64,000 nucleotides of DNA, from contig NC_134460.1 in NCBI RefSeq assembly GCF_047948215.1, forward strand, positions 14,939,501-15,003,500, in the 5' to 3' direction. Shown one piece after another: positions 36,507 through 48,023 of this stretch; within the stretch, counting starts at the first letter, position 1; each line of letters opens with the position of its first letter. The notes below the pieces were generated by a model. It was not told the DNA's origin. It was given only the letters and a program-made list of their open reading frames with translations, and did not search any database. The stretch is from Lycorma delicatula. Lineage: Eukaryota > Arthropoda > Insecta > Hemiptera > Fulgoridae. The position numbers were made by a program, and so were the translations under genes.

Positions 36507-39500
36507 TTATTGTTAGGCCTACGAAACGCGCTGCTTAAATCAGACAGCGATGTTTAAAAGAAAGTTACCAAGAAAGAAATGATGGTTTAAGGAAAAATAG
36601 AGAAAGAAATGCCGTGAAAATGTCTTATGCATCCTGCTTTTTAAAGTTGGCTAAAAGTTATATATATATATATATATAATATAATAAATGTATATATTTA
36701 TGTACATACTTGTATACTCGTATATATTGTTTTACGTAAAAGGAAAACAGTTTAAACTAAATTTATTAAATTTGACTTCTTATTTTTGTGTTAGACAGAT
36801 TGATTGTATTACATTTTTATTTTTTACGAGTAAATTGAATCTGAGTTGGAGAAATATCGAGGGAATGCTGCTATGTCTCCAGGGAGATAGATGTGAAAAA
36901 TTGACTTGTGCGTTTTTTTTACCTATATATTATTTTTGCTACGTATGTTTAAGTCTAATCGATGATTCTTTTTTATTTTATACAGAAATTTTTTCTGTCG
37001 GTCCAGTTTAAGTTTTTCAAACGACGTAGAAGATTTAAAAAATATTACATAGTTGGCATTGACGATTTAAGTTTTGTTTTGCCAGCATCATTGCTTTTAA
37101 TAGTTTCTTACGGCGTTACGATAGTATGATATTCCGATGTATAATATATTTCGTACAAGAAGTCAAGAAATTATTTGGAAAGCTTATGGTAATTAATAAC
37201 ACATTTTCACTTCCCGTAGTTTAGTTTCTGGTTATTAGTAATCTCTTGACATTGTTTGTTTTCATTCTTTTATCAAGATGTATTTTTTATTTATCATTGC
37301 GTTTCTTAAGATCAGCTATTTTCATACTGGCCACTTTTTTGTAGGTATATCTTACTTTCAATTAAATATAATATTAAATAATTGTAAAATAATGTGAAGT
37401 TTAAAAAAAATATTAAATCTATTTTTAAAACAAAAATTGAAACTTTTTCTTTAGATTTTGAGATACGAGACTTTGCTGGTCTCGTATTTCAAAATGTTCT
37501 TTAAGAGTAGGTAAAATTTTTCACTTAATTTATAGCTCTTTAGGTAGCTAAGACACTGTCTGATGGTGTTTGGTCTTATTCAACTTCCCTCTCCAAAAGA
37601 GGTGGATGCAAAAATCTTTCATTCTCCATTTTTCGTCTCTGAACTCAGACATACTTTTAGTAATCGTATGATTCCATTACGTTAGCGCACGAGTTAGGCT
37701 ATGTATTTTGAAGATTTCATTCGGTGATGGGTATTTGGATGATAAATATAATTTTTGCCTTTTTACTTCCTTGTACGAAGTAAAGTATTGTGATTGCGAA
37801 AAATGTCCGTTTTCAGATTTCAACGAAAATATCCATTTTGAACATCCTTGAATCCATTTTGACTAGTTTCGGCGTGACGTATGTATCTCACATAATTCAA
37901 AAACGATTAGCCGTAGGATGTTGAAATTTTGGATTTAGGTCTGTTGTAACATTTAGTTGTGCACCTCCCCTTTTGATTGCAATCGATTGTACCAAAAGTG
38001 TCCAAAAAAGCCCAAAATCCAAATTTCTTTGGATTTTCGACTTTTTCTTAATCGCAGTAATAAGCCCTCATTAACAGCTTTTCAACAATATATCAGTGAT
38101 ACTTATTTCCATTAGTTCTAGAGTTTTAGCCAAATAAAATTTTAATTATTGAAATGTTTGGATCTTACAAGGGGAAGGTATATCGGTTCGAATCAGACTT
38201 AATATTTTTGTTTTTAACTTTTCTTTAATTTAATTTAGATTTATTTATTATTCTTAACCTCTGATTATAAAAACGTTTTTACGATAAACAATAATTCTAT
38301 AATGAAAAAAATTGTTTGAGAAATTAACAGAAGTTATTAATGAAATAAAATTTTATGTACTTTTCATTTAAAAAAAAAGTGTATATGTAATTTAATAGGC
38401 GTACAAAGAAGTCATTTGGTTTTACATCATATTTTCTGTTTCGCTTGATATCTTGAGATACTTACAAATCGATCGTTGATGCCATTTAATTTTAATAAGA
38501 GGGTGAGATGGTACAGTCACAATCAGTCGCGTACCCGAAAATTTTACTGAAAGGTAGAGCAGTATTTTAGTTCTTTACTTGCACGCTTATATACTTTAAT
38601 TTCCACTTAGTCTGTCGAGGACGAAGCTAGAGTTTAACTTTCCTGGCGTACTCGAATTATGGAACTCTTTTCCGGTTTTTATATTATAAATATCTGTATT
38701 TCAGGATTTTCAGTTTCTGTGAGACACTTGTACAAAAAATGTTTTTATATCGGATGTGTATTCTCCCGATACGATAAAACATACAGTCTGCGCACAATTT
38801 AAAAAAATCAAATTTTATAAATCATCTCGTAGTAACAATATACACGAACGGTAAGTACAAACATCTTGGTAAAACAAAATATCCAAATTTTACAGGTAAC
38901 ACAAAAACCAAGATTTGAACGTATTTCAGTTTTACTGATACAAAAAGTTTATAAAAAACGATAACACGATACCACACAAATGAACGTATAAACGCGATGT
39001 TGACCGATTTATATTCGAACACATCCTTAAATAGTTTCGTAATATTTTATGGCGGCTCAATTAATAATAGAGATACCGGTAATCAAGGAACAGATAATTT
39101 GCCGTGAAAATTCTTCGGTAAAAGTTTAATTTGAAACTGCCATTTAATATTTAATAATTTAAAAATAAAATCGCTTACCGTAGTAATTGATAACTTTTAA
39201 TCGTTGTGAATCGAAAATTTACCTTTATCTCAGACATTTCTACAATCCATTCGGTATAGGTGTACCGACCGGTGGTTTGATCGTATTATTTTTCGTAGAA
39301 TTTATTTAGCGTCCGAAAAATTGTGTTTACAATCCTTAGGATGTCTTAACGCGTCGTCTTATCCCATTATTCTTGGTATACCGGTATTCATGCTCCTTGT
39401 TGTGTATAATTTTTCTACTGTCTTTGAAAATCCGGTTCCTTTTGACATCATTCTTGTCACGTACAAAGAAAATTTCAACCGCCTAGTCTTCATTGCAACG

Positions 39501-40299
39501 ACGGCAGTTTATTTTGTCGTTCAATTTACTCTTTATTTCTTTGTATATTTTCTTTTTTACTTAATATACTGCAGAATTCTCGTTCCGTGAATATATGTTA
39601 TCCCCTCGCTTTCTTTTTAAAATGATACTCGTAATTTAATAATTGATATTTAAATACTACAAATATCGCATAAATTCCGATGATTTAAAACGTTTTCATT
39701 TTTCCATCCGGGAGTGATTTTATGATCGGATTTCCTTCCGGATACGAACCCGAAATCGTGCATGAAAATCAGAGACACTATAATTCCTCCTCCGATCGTG
39801 ATTATAAACAAATTAATACGCTTTATGAATTTAAAAAGATTATTAATCTAGTTATTATAGTAATAATAATATCTGATTTGATCCGCTTATACGAATCAAC
39901 AAGACTCATATTTAGTGACATAATAATCCATAGTTAATTTATTCGTTGTACATTTTTTCGGGTAAATAATAGTGAGTATAAAATTATCATAGTATCGCGT
40001 TTGCAAATTTTAAGTAGGTAAGAAGGCTTATAAAAGAGAGAACGGAGAAAAGACGATTTAAATGTATACTTTAATGTAATTAAGATAATTATATCAATAA
40101 AATTACTCGAATTACGTTTTAAATTTTACTTCAAAATAATCTACGGTATATACATAACTTACTCTAGCGAAAGAGTAGATTTTTGTGTAACGTAACTGCA
40201 CGTATGATTATCGCTTTGTAGCCTCCTTGATTTTTTTTAATCGTTCTAATCATCTTCAAACAGACCTCAATCTACTACCATCTCGTTCGTGGCCGTCCT
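36502..40299. other. Unit 4 right half: dispersed repeat plus unassigned DNA
   Basis: Includes the dispersed repeat (about 37755-38450). Identical to unit 1 to about 38985, then distinct, with deletions near 38989 and 39200. The hydrophobic open frames 39321-39590 and 39722-39937 have no recognisable domain and are unlikely genes. Confidence 0.55.
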
Positions 40300-40594
40300 T
40301 TTTTACGCCTCTCTTTTTCTGTTTAGCCTTTAGCACCATCGTAAAATATTACCCTCAGAGGATGATATATATGAATGTAAATGAAATTTAGTCTTGTACA
40401 GTGTCAGGTCGACCTTTCCTGAAATGTGTGGTTAATTGAAACCCGATCACCTAAGAATACCGGTGTCCACGATCTAGTATTCAATTCCGTATAAAATTAA
40501 CTGCCTTGACTAGGATTTGAATCGTAGAACGGTCGACCTCGAAATCAGCTGATTTGCGATGACGAGCTAAGAAATAGATCAGCCCGGTGGGCTT
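40300..40594 (-). mobile_element. tRNA-like SINE, unit 4
   Basis: Same SINE, slightly diverged, for example near 40339, 40353 and 40524. Confidence 0.65.
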
Positions 40595-40916
40595 CTATTT
40601 TACGCATAGACGTATCAATTTATACAACCTGTGTGATAGCCCTTTATATGATATTCTACTCGTATTTGTTTACACCGATTAAGCTGCTTTTTAGATTAAA
40701 AAAACCGGCTTTTTTAGTTTATTTAACTTTTTTTATAGCGTCCGTAATTTAAAAATTACTTTACACTGTTTTTTTGTAGTAAAATCCTAAGTACCTACAC
40801 CAAAAGTCCATTCCCGTAGTCATCGATCTCCTACATACTTTCACACCCAAAACTCATGCCTCAAATCCATATATCATTATACTTTCAATTACTGTTCCAA
40901 AAGTCCTCTTGAATAA
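40595..40916. other. Spacer at unit 4/5 junction
   Basis: Same as 10171-10489. The PolB C-terminus is deleted at the same joint. Confidence 0.55.
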
Positions 40917-42213
40917 TTATAATGGAATTCGTACATAATCATTTTACTAATGTCCAGTAAATTGAATGGTGAATTCAACGTACATCGCGCGATTAAGAAA
41001 TATTTCCGTTTTCTTCAAACTTACCCCGACGACCTCAGTGTTATAAACATAGCAAGCCTTAACTCTTGGTTTTGCAATCAACTTATCCAGTTTACGTTCG
41101 TTAGTAACCAGTTGGAAGTCTATTCTGTTTCGTACGTTTTCTAAGGACTTGCGTCCTTCGAAAAAGGACGCGTTATTCATCAACTTAGAAAAGTTCTTTT
41201 CAGAACTGTCTCTTGCTTGTGCACGTTTTTCAGTATTGAATTCGATCTAAGGGTTTAGCCAAGGCGACCGGGAGAATTCCAAAACTGAATTTTTTCACTC
41301 TGAATTCAAGTCGGGTGTACTACTTAAGGTTCCTGTAATGTAATACGTAACGTTTTTGTCATACAATGTTGTCAGTTTTTTCACTGCACACCTGTATATT
41401 TTTCAAATAAGGAGATAGCATGTCTTTTTGATATTGAACATTCGGGTGCAAGCGGATAGTCCTTGTGACGATCGTGTAATTTTTTTGGATACTCAAGATT
41501 TACTTCCATGATTTAACCTTTTTCACCACAAACGTCTAAAGTGTTAATATCGAGACTGTCAATCTCCTCTTCATTCACCACCTGAAATTCGTATGGCGAA
41601 AGGGCTGAACCATGGCTGTCCTATATAAATTATTGCAATCAAGGTATTGGACCCAGAAGGTGGGGTTTGATGGGCTATACTAGTCTGGAATAATTGGTTT
41701 TTTTCGCCTTTGGGTACCTACTTTAAATCATCGCCAAATCACCTCTTGTGCCTTTTGCAACAAACAGATGCATATCGATATCAGTCAGCAGTTCGAGTTT
41801 TTGGCGGGTAAATTTTAACATGGCATTCCTGACAAAGTATGGTGGGGGGGTAGAAAAAAGTGACGGGTGAAAACTGTAGTATGCATAGACGTTCTTCGAA
41901 AATTCTCAGATGTCTGCCAACAGTAATATATCGCTAAGAAGGTAAATATCGTGGTAATCGCCTAACGTCTTGCAGTCAAACGTTTTCCACATATTTTGAG
42001 CATAGGCGTACTCTTCATCTGTAATGTTCTGTCTTAGCGTACTATAGAATGCCGACTGTGATGGAAAATGGGTTTCGAAAAACTTGCGTACATCGGTTAT
42101 GTATTCATGGGGATAGACGCCTTTACGGATTAAACAATCCCTTTTCTCGGATAGCGGGAAGCAAAATATTTTAAAAGGCTCGCTACTCGGATAACAAAAA
42201 CAATACATAGGAC
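40917..42213 (-). pseudogene. PolB pseudogene, unit 5, polymerase part
   Basis: Same PolB blocks as unit 2 but with private changes. The motif B-like region is at 40947-41183, and the YPHEYITDVRKFFETHF to LLLADI region at 41906-42208 is open for 100 codons with LRQN in place of LREN. Motif C is absent because of the shared deletion. Confidence 0.88.
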
Positions 42214-43600
42214 TAGAGTAATTAAATTTTTTGTATTAACCCTATACTACGCAAAAACAGAATCATCCGGTTTAAAACCTCTTTATCATTACACAAGATA
42301 CCATGGATGTTTCTGGGTAGTTTAAATTTACGACGCAATGCCGCATAACATATGCAGTTCACGAGTATGTGGCGCACAGTTACACGGCAGTTGCATCGTG
42401 CGCATAGAGGTACTCTTGTAAACAGGTAGTCGTGTGTGACCCTCGTGTGTCCTATCCGCAATCGACAGAGAACTACTTCCTTTTACACTCCCTATCGGAA
42501 TTTTTTTTTATGTATATATATATATTCATTTTTTTTTTGTTTTTTAAATTCGTCTGTGATATTAGTTGTAAGATTTTTGTGATATTAGTTGTAAGACTTC
42601 AAACATAATAGTTTTAAGTTTTATGTCCTTTTTTAGTTTTAAGTTTTATTTATTTTTAATATGATAGTTTTTAACGTAGTTTTAAGTTACATGTTAGTGT
42701 TTTTGTTATCCGAGAATGGGCCTTTTACACCCATTCCGGATTTTGTTTCCTGTGATAGTAGTTTTAAGTTTTAATTTTATGTAACAACCTTAATTACTTT
42801 GATAACATCCAACCGTTTTTCGCCCTAAAAAAAGTATTTTAAATACGGCGTCATTATCCAGAAAGTCTTTTGCCAGATTATCTACAAGTTTTTCAAGTTA
42901 TGAAAGAATCTGTAGAGTCCAAGAACCGCAACTAACCGATGGACAGTGACTGTAATCGTTCGGATTTGTTGGCGATGCAGTTTATTTTTGCATCGTTCTT
43001 GTATTTATTCAAAGCTTGAACTATGTGGTGGCTATCGTATCCGCGGAGTTATGAAAAAATACTGGAATATGCTCGATGCGCTTACAGTTTATATTAACTT
43101 GTTACCAAAAAAACCGTGAAGGTATGCGAGTGATGACGTACTCGATCGTCATTAAACCCAAAATGACAGAAAACACTCGGTAGCCCTGTTAAATGTTTCA
43201 GTGTCTTCGGGTGTCATCACCATCGGTTTTTCGGTAATCATGTGCAATCTATCGGCGTGACCGAGGAATTTATCCACCGCAAAAGCAATTCATTTATCGT
43301 TTTACCGTGTCGCTACAATTTCAACAAATTTTTGTCTAAATTTTGTTTGCCAACAAGTGTATCCGATGAACTGAAGCGGTGCAAGCAGTACGGACGGTAT
43401 TGACTGCAGCAATGAGCCTTTGTGAGACCCGAAAGGAGACGGGATAACCCGTTTTTTACGTCTTTAGTATTTATAAAACAATAATGGAATTTATCTCGCC
43501 TCCCCTGCAAGCAGCAATTGGTGTATGCAGTGAGTACGATCGCGGTTTTCGGTAACACGAACTGGGTACACATGATCGTTATCTTCCTCATAACCATAGA
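40966..43600. repeat. Tandem unit 5 (partial, array right end)
   Basis: Last, truncated unit. It is related to the short type but more diverged, with private changes such as those at 40988, 42186 and 42490-42540. Similarity to the other units stops near 43585-43600, in the middle of PolB. Here unit 5 continues with further PolB coding sequence, while units 1-4 switch to unrelated noncoding DNA. The right edge of the array therefore falls inside the PolB gene. Confidence 0.9.
42214..42779 (-). mobile_element. LINE-derived insertion in PolB, unit 5
   Basis: Here the ORF2 C-terminal end is best preserved. The open stretch 42222-42461 (minus, 79 codons) reads THDYLFTRVPLCARCNCRVT, then VRHILVNCICYAALRRKFKL, and ends in LRSIGLIQKI. 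The C-x2-C, then H and C pattern with this ending is characteristic of the last part of arthropod non-LTR retrotransposon ORF2. The upstream AT-rich half lacks coding sequence. Confidence 0.75.
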
Positions 43601-44400
43601 CATTGATGCTTATTGTGGGATTAACACTTCGAAGTAATAAATGTCTTTTACCTTTACTGTATATAATATCCCGGTTATGTTAATTTCATGTTCATACCTT
43701 GCATGCCAAACCTGATGTTGGTGACGTACGGTTTGATTGTGTAGGTATGCTAATATGAACCAGAGGATACATTTTTGATCATGCGGATTCTTTCCATTAA
43801 TTATTGCCTTTCGTCTTGCGTTTTTTCGGTGTTTGTATGAATGTGCTAGAGGCACGTGTAGAGGTCGATAACGATCAATATTTAAATCAGTGTAAATGAT
43901 TTTGTGCATTACCCACTCGCTGCCGTTGTTGATGAACTTTGTTGGTGTCTACGATTTTTTCCACCGATTCTATCCATAACTTTGCCGACGTCAATGTTGT
44001 AATCCAAATTTATCACCGTTCTAGTTTTATTATGCATATATATATTCGTTAATGTCGTCTACACCGTCTTCCAGACGTGTCAGCTTCATCAGTTCAACGG
44101 TTGCAGCAACGTACTTGTAGAAAAATACTAATATTAGTACATTTGCAAATATAAATTGACATTTTTTCATTATAGCTGAAAAAGAAATTGTTAAAATATC
44201 AGCATACACAAAAAGAATAGTAATTTAAAATAAATCATTTTTGTAGTTACCATTTTATGGTTTCGTCAAAATGCCTGCTTTCTTTCAAACATTCCAGCAT
44301 ATTCTTCTGGTACCGCAGAAGGGTTGAATGAAGGTCTAGTTCATCAAAGTCCGTATTCGATGGGACCTGTCCATCGAAGACGGACGACATTATTGTTTAT
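42780..44400 (-). pseudogene. PolB pseudogene, unit 5, with N-terminus
   Basis: The only copy that keeps the N-terminal region. The block 43313-43603 (96 codons) has FHYCFINTKDVKNGLSRLLS and YCLHRFSSSD. The block 43610-43909 (99 codons) has a DQKCILWFILAYLH and YEHEINITGI stretch typical of Polinton PolB N-termini. Further up, LDYNIDVGKVMDRIG is readable (near 43965-44010). A possible first exon, beginning MSSVFDGQVPS near 44390 and ending before a GTAACT donor-like site (about 44245), is speculative. Frameshifts join the blocks. Confidence 0.82.
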
Positions 44401-45079
44401 TGCATTGATAACTACCGGTTAGCCATTTTTTTGAATGGTGATGTCTAAAAAAAATTAAAATATATCGTTTACGTAAAGTAACTTTTTTTTCAAAAATGGT
44501 AATTTTCTTTTCTTTGTTTGTTGCAGGTGGTGATATAAGAAGTGATTTGTTATTTATATCATTTTTTTTAATATTGTCTTTTTTTATTTGTGAGTCATTT
44601 AATTATACCGTAATTAATTAATTATTTACGACAACGCAGTGTTCACTGTTCAATGTAATGATTGGTAAAGTAATGATTCAGTGTTGTGAAGGCTTTATAT
44701 AATGTAGCAAAACAGTCTGCTTCGATAACAAAATTTGTGGAAGGTAAGATTAGTTTGCGTTCATCACCTAACCGCGCCAGTCTCTCACCAACACATGCAC
44801 TTGTAACATCGTCTCGCGCGCTGCTTTGCAACACGCATGCAATCTTAGGCAAACCAATAATTATTATTCAGTAGTAGTCAAACGTAAAATAATATTATTT
44901 ATCAGTTCGCCAATTATCTCTAACCCTGTTATCACATCCTCTTTCCTTCGAATTATCAACCACACGCATCCAGCCCAAAGTGTGTGTAGGCGTAACGATA
45001 AATACGCAATTAAATCTACTTTGTTATCACGTCCCGTCGAACAGGATAAACATGTTCACTTCTTGTAACAGATAAGATT
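44401..45079. other. Upstream flank of PolB, no gene recognised
   Basis: AT-rich to 44640, then more balanced composition. Several short open frames overlap on both strands (44643-45068) without domains. Since it lies between the PolB N-terminus and the right inverted-repeat arm, it may be internal sequence of the ancestral element. Confidence 0.5.
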
Positions 45080-45460
45080 GTCATCCGTCGTTTCCCCTCC
45101 TCTGCCTGCGCATGCGCCGGCAATCTGAGCGACGGGAATTGGTTGATAGGGCGTAGCGCTTTTCCCGCGCAACGCCGCATATCAGACTATGTTCGCCGGC
45201 TCTTCCTCCAACTTGCGCGCCACAACTCGCACCGTCAACATTCTGCGCTGCTGCTCCGTCGACGCACGCACGCACGCAAACACCGCCAGCCGGTGCAGCG
45301 GACACAACCACTAGGATTACGCTCGAGGTACGTCTAAATCTTCACACCTCCCGATCTGCAAATAATCAGCAGGTCGGTCCGCGACCCTTGTCGCAGGCAA
45401 AACCTCCCGATGCAGCGCCTACAATCACCAGAATCATCCTTCAGGTACTTGTATAATTTA
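45080..45460. other. GC- and CpG-rich island
   Basis: Clearly more GC-rich than its surroundings, with many CpG steps and an ACGC run (CGACGCACGCACGCACGC near 45257-45276). Two similar blocks (45302-45330 and 45420-45446) each end in a donor-like site, GAGGTACGT and CAGGTACTT. It could be a promoter with a short 5' exon, duplicated, or the interior of a transposon end. No protein is recognisable. Confidence 0.5.
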
Positions 45461-45499
45461 TTTGTTTAAGTAGTGAGTATGGGGGGGAGGTAAAATTCA

Positions 45500-45685
45500 T
45501 AGGAGTACTGTCGTCTCAAATAACGTTATCCAAGACGGCCTACCATTGTGGGGCCGCAAGTGGGCGTGCTCGTTCACCATCTTGTGATGTCACAAGGTTC
45601 GGGGGCGGGCTCATTTTTGACGTACTTACAGTCGCCCTATTGAACTGGGCGTGGTCGACCTCCATTTTGTCACGTCACTTATCAC
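45500..45685. repeat. Inverted repeat, right arm (candidate terminal repeat)
   Basis: Inverted partner of 29690-29850, with blocks such as GGGGCCGCAAGTGGGCG and GAACTGGGCGTGGTCGACC. The ~30 bp extra piece lies near 45600-45630. The outer ends of both arms carry a GTCAC followed by a short A- or T-rich spacer, then the same GTCGACCACGCCC core. Confidence 0.75.
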
Positions 45686-45958
45686 TTGTGAAAATTTTCG
45701 AAGGATGGACGAAATTAAATACGTATTGATAGCAAACCGGCATAAATGATATAAAAAAAGTTATATTAAAATAAGTTTATTAGTACCTAATATGGAGCCA
45801 ATAATTACAAAAACATTCTTACAAATGTATGGGTGTGGTGAAAAAATGAGAGGTTTTTAAAATGTGTTATTACAGATTGATGTTTAAAATTATGTAGTAA
45901 AGTACAAAATGAAGAGGTTTGGAAAGAAAGGAAAGGAGTGATAATTTTTGGGTATTAT

Positions 45959-45985
45959 GTACCGAAGAGGTCATCTCTTCGGTAC
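45959..45985. repeat. Perfect 11 bp stem hairpin
   Basis: GTACCGAAGAG, a 5-base loop GTCAT, then the exact reverse complement CTCTTCGGTAC. No T-tract or gene next to it, so it is not a terminator. Confidence 0.85.
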
Positions 45986-46011
45986 ATCGGTTGGCTTTGA
46001 ATATATTTAGA

Positions 46012-46041
46012 GTTAAGTTAAGTTACTAAACTTAACTTAAC
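46012..46041. repeat. Perfect 13 bp stem hairpin at LINE edge
   Basis: GTTAAGTTAAGTT, loop ACTA, then AACTTAACTTAAC. It ends 1-2 bases before the RTE-like LINE fragment begins, so that LINE seems to have been inserted or truncated at a palindrome. Confidence 0.85.
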
Positions 46042-46042
46042 A

Positions 46043-46482
46043 TATGTTTGGAGTGTCGGTTTATATGGAAGTGAAACTTGGACGATCGGAGTATCTGAGA
46101 GGAAAAGATTAGAAGCTTTTGAAATGCGGTGCTATAGGAGAATGTTAAAAATCAGATGGGTGGATAAAGTGACAAATGAAGAGGTATTGCGGCAAATAGA
46201 TGAACAAAGAAGCGTTTGGAAAAATGTAGTTAAAAGAAGAGACAGACTTATAGGCCACATACTAAGGCATCCTGGAATAGTCGCTTTAATATTGGAAGGA
46301 CAGGTAGACGGAAAAAATTGTGTTGGCAGGCCACGTTTGGAATATGTAAAACAAATTGTTAGGGATGTAGGATGTAGAGGGTATACTGAAATGAAACGAG
46401 TAGCACTAGATAGGGAATCTTGGAGAGCTGCATCAAACCAGTCAAATGACTGGTTAACCAGACAAAAAGACAAAAAAAGTTA
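46043..46482 (+). pseudogene. RTE-like LINE, ORF2 C-terminal fragment
   Basis: Plus-strand coding fragment with GSETWTIGVSERKRLEAFEM upstream, then an open 119 codons (46124-46483) with CYRRMLKIRWVDKVTNEEVL, RRDRLIGHILRHPG and GRPRLEYVKQIV. These motifs mark the region after the reverse transcriptase in RTE-clade LINEs. The fragment is 5'-truncated, begins beside a hairpin and ends in an A-rich tail (GACAAAAAGACAAAAAAAG). Closely related copies lie on the minus strand at 59.2 and 61.4 kb. Confidence 0.85.
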
Positions 46483-47164
46483 GTAAAATATGTTTGTGCA
46501 GGAAGAATGAAATGAATGAAAATATAACCGTGCATGCATAAATAACGTTGAAAAATGCGAAATTGCCGAAGAATAGAAAAAAGTAGGGAATAATATCGTA
46601 CCGGTCAGAATACTAATAATTAAAAAAAATTAAACCTTCAAAAAATCTCAATAACTTCGTAATTTTCTCGTACCGGTTAGAACCAGTAAGGGGTAGCGTA
46701 AGCTTACATTAATGCTGTGCTTCGTAGACGTATTGCAAAACTTAACGCTCCACTCAAAAAATTCATGGAGACATTCGGGAAATCATACTTAGAAATTCAG
46801 ATATATACGTCAACCGTTGATAGTAATAACGAATATATCTATAGAATTCGGTTTTTTCTCAAATTGATATCTACGAAAATGTGTCTTTCTTCATCCCGTT
46901 GTTTACTGTTGTCAAAAACAATCTTATCCTTAACGTATCTTATTTATAATTTCTTAATGCGAAATAAATGAACAATCATACATTATAATATTCAGTTATA
47001 GTTTACAATACTCTATGGAATATTTAGAATTAACCTTTTTTATGTTAAAATCCACAGAATATATCAGATTTTTGATCGAGATTTATTTACAATTAGTTAA
47101 ATGTTTATTTTAAATTAATGATTATTAGCATTAGAAAATGAAAATAACACAGTTGCTTTATTGT
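46483..47164. other. Unassigned AT-rich DNA
   Basis: Nothing recognised. An 84-codon open frame (46717-46971, +) has no visible domain. Confidence 0.5.
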
Positions 47165-47599
47165 TTTTACTTTTTTTACGAAGTAAAGATAGTACTGTAA
47201 TCGCGAAAAATTTCGGTTTTCAGATTTCAACGAAGATATCCATTTTGTTTATCCCTGAATCCATTTTGACTAGTTTCGGCTTGACATCTGTACGTACGTA
47301 TGTATCTCGTATCTCAAAAAGGTTAGTCGTAGAATGTTGAGATTTTATATTCAGGACTGTTGTAACATCTAGTTGTGCACCTTCTGTATTGATTGCAATC
47401 GACTGAGCCAAAAATGTGTATACACTCAGACCTCTAAATAAAGCGCGTTTTAAACTTTGAAACACTTCGAATTTGAACTTTTTCTTATCTGCAATAATAA
47501 GCCCTCGTTGGTAGCTTTTCAACGATGTAACATAAGTGGTACTTATTTTCCGTGGTTGTAGTTATAACCAATTATAATTTTGTGTATTTTTTCTGTATA

Positions 47600-47955
47600 T
47601 GAAGTCGGATTTGAACCGTTGTGTTCAAATCCGATTTCAAATAATTTTAAATAATATATATATATTTTTTTAAATTTAATTATATTGATTTATTAATAGT
47701 TATTAACCTCCGATTGTAAAAAAGGTCTTAACAATAAATAATAATTCAATAGTAACAAAAAAATATGAAAAAAATCACAAGTTATTAGAGAAACAAATTT
47801 TTATGTACTTTTCATTTTAATTCAAACGTTTTTACATTCAGAGGTTAATAATAACTAATAAATCAATATATTTAAATTAAAAAAAAGTTAAAAAATATCT
47901 TTGTTTATCAAGTCGGATTCGAACATAACCATGTATACATGGTTACGCATCCGAC
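47600..47955. repeat. Imperfect foldback with nested palindromes
   Basis: The arm 47600-47735 is the imperfect reverse complement of 47820-47955. The left arm includes an 11 bp perfect hairpin (CGGATTTGAAC, loop CGTTGT, GTTCAAATCCG at 47606-47633). The right arm includes the 18 bp palindrome AACCATGTATACATGGTT (47927-47944). The array copies have only one arm, so the inversion arose in this copy or was lost there. Confidence 0.8.
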
Positions 47956-48023
47956 ACGTTCTCACTTACACCACATAACTACTTGAACGACGTGAAAAAA
48001 ATTAATTTGTAAACTGCTGATAC

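Larger units (their letters stand above)
30444..40965. repeat. Tandem unit 4 (10.5 kb, long type)
   Basis: Fourth unit and the near-twin of unit 1 over its first 8.5 kb, including the 1 kb Merlin/mariner block and the TAGATAAA-like minisatellite. It diverges from unit 1 after about 38990, where it loses one base near 38989 and a short block near 39200. Its PolB remains are the most complete in the array because they continue leftwards into unit 3's extra segment. Confidence 0.95.

Noticed and set aside
1..43600. CRISPR-like or satellite interpretation of the repeat array
   Set aside because: Units of 9-10 kb containing several different transposons form a segmental tandem duplication. No short repeat/spacer pattern exists.
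29850..44400. A functional host-domesticated PolB
   Set aside because: No unit has motif A, B and C in one open frame. Stops, frameshifts, a LINE insertion and C- or N-terminal deletions affect every copy.
45081..45337. Overlapping Ala/Arg-rich frames in the GC-rich island
   Set aside because: Both strands are open because of GC-rich composition. No known protein pattern.
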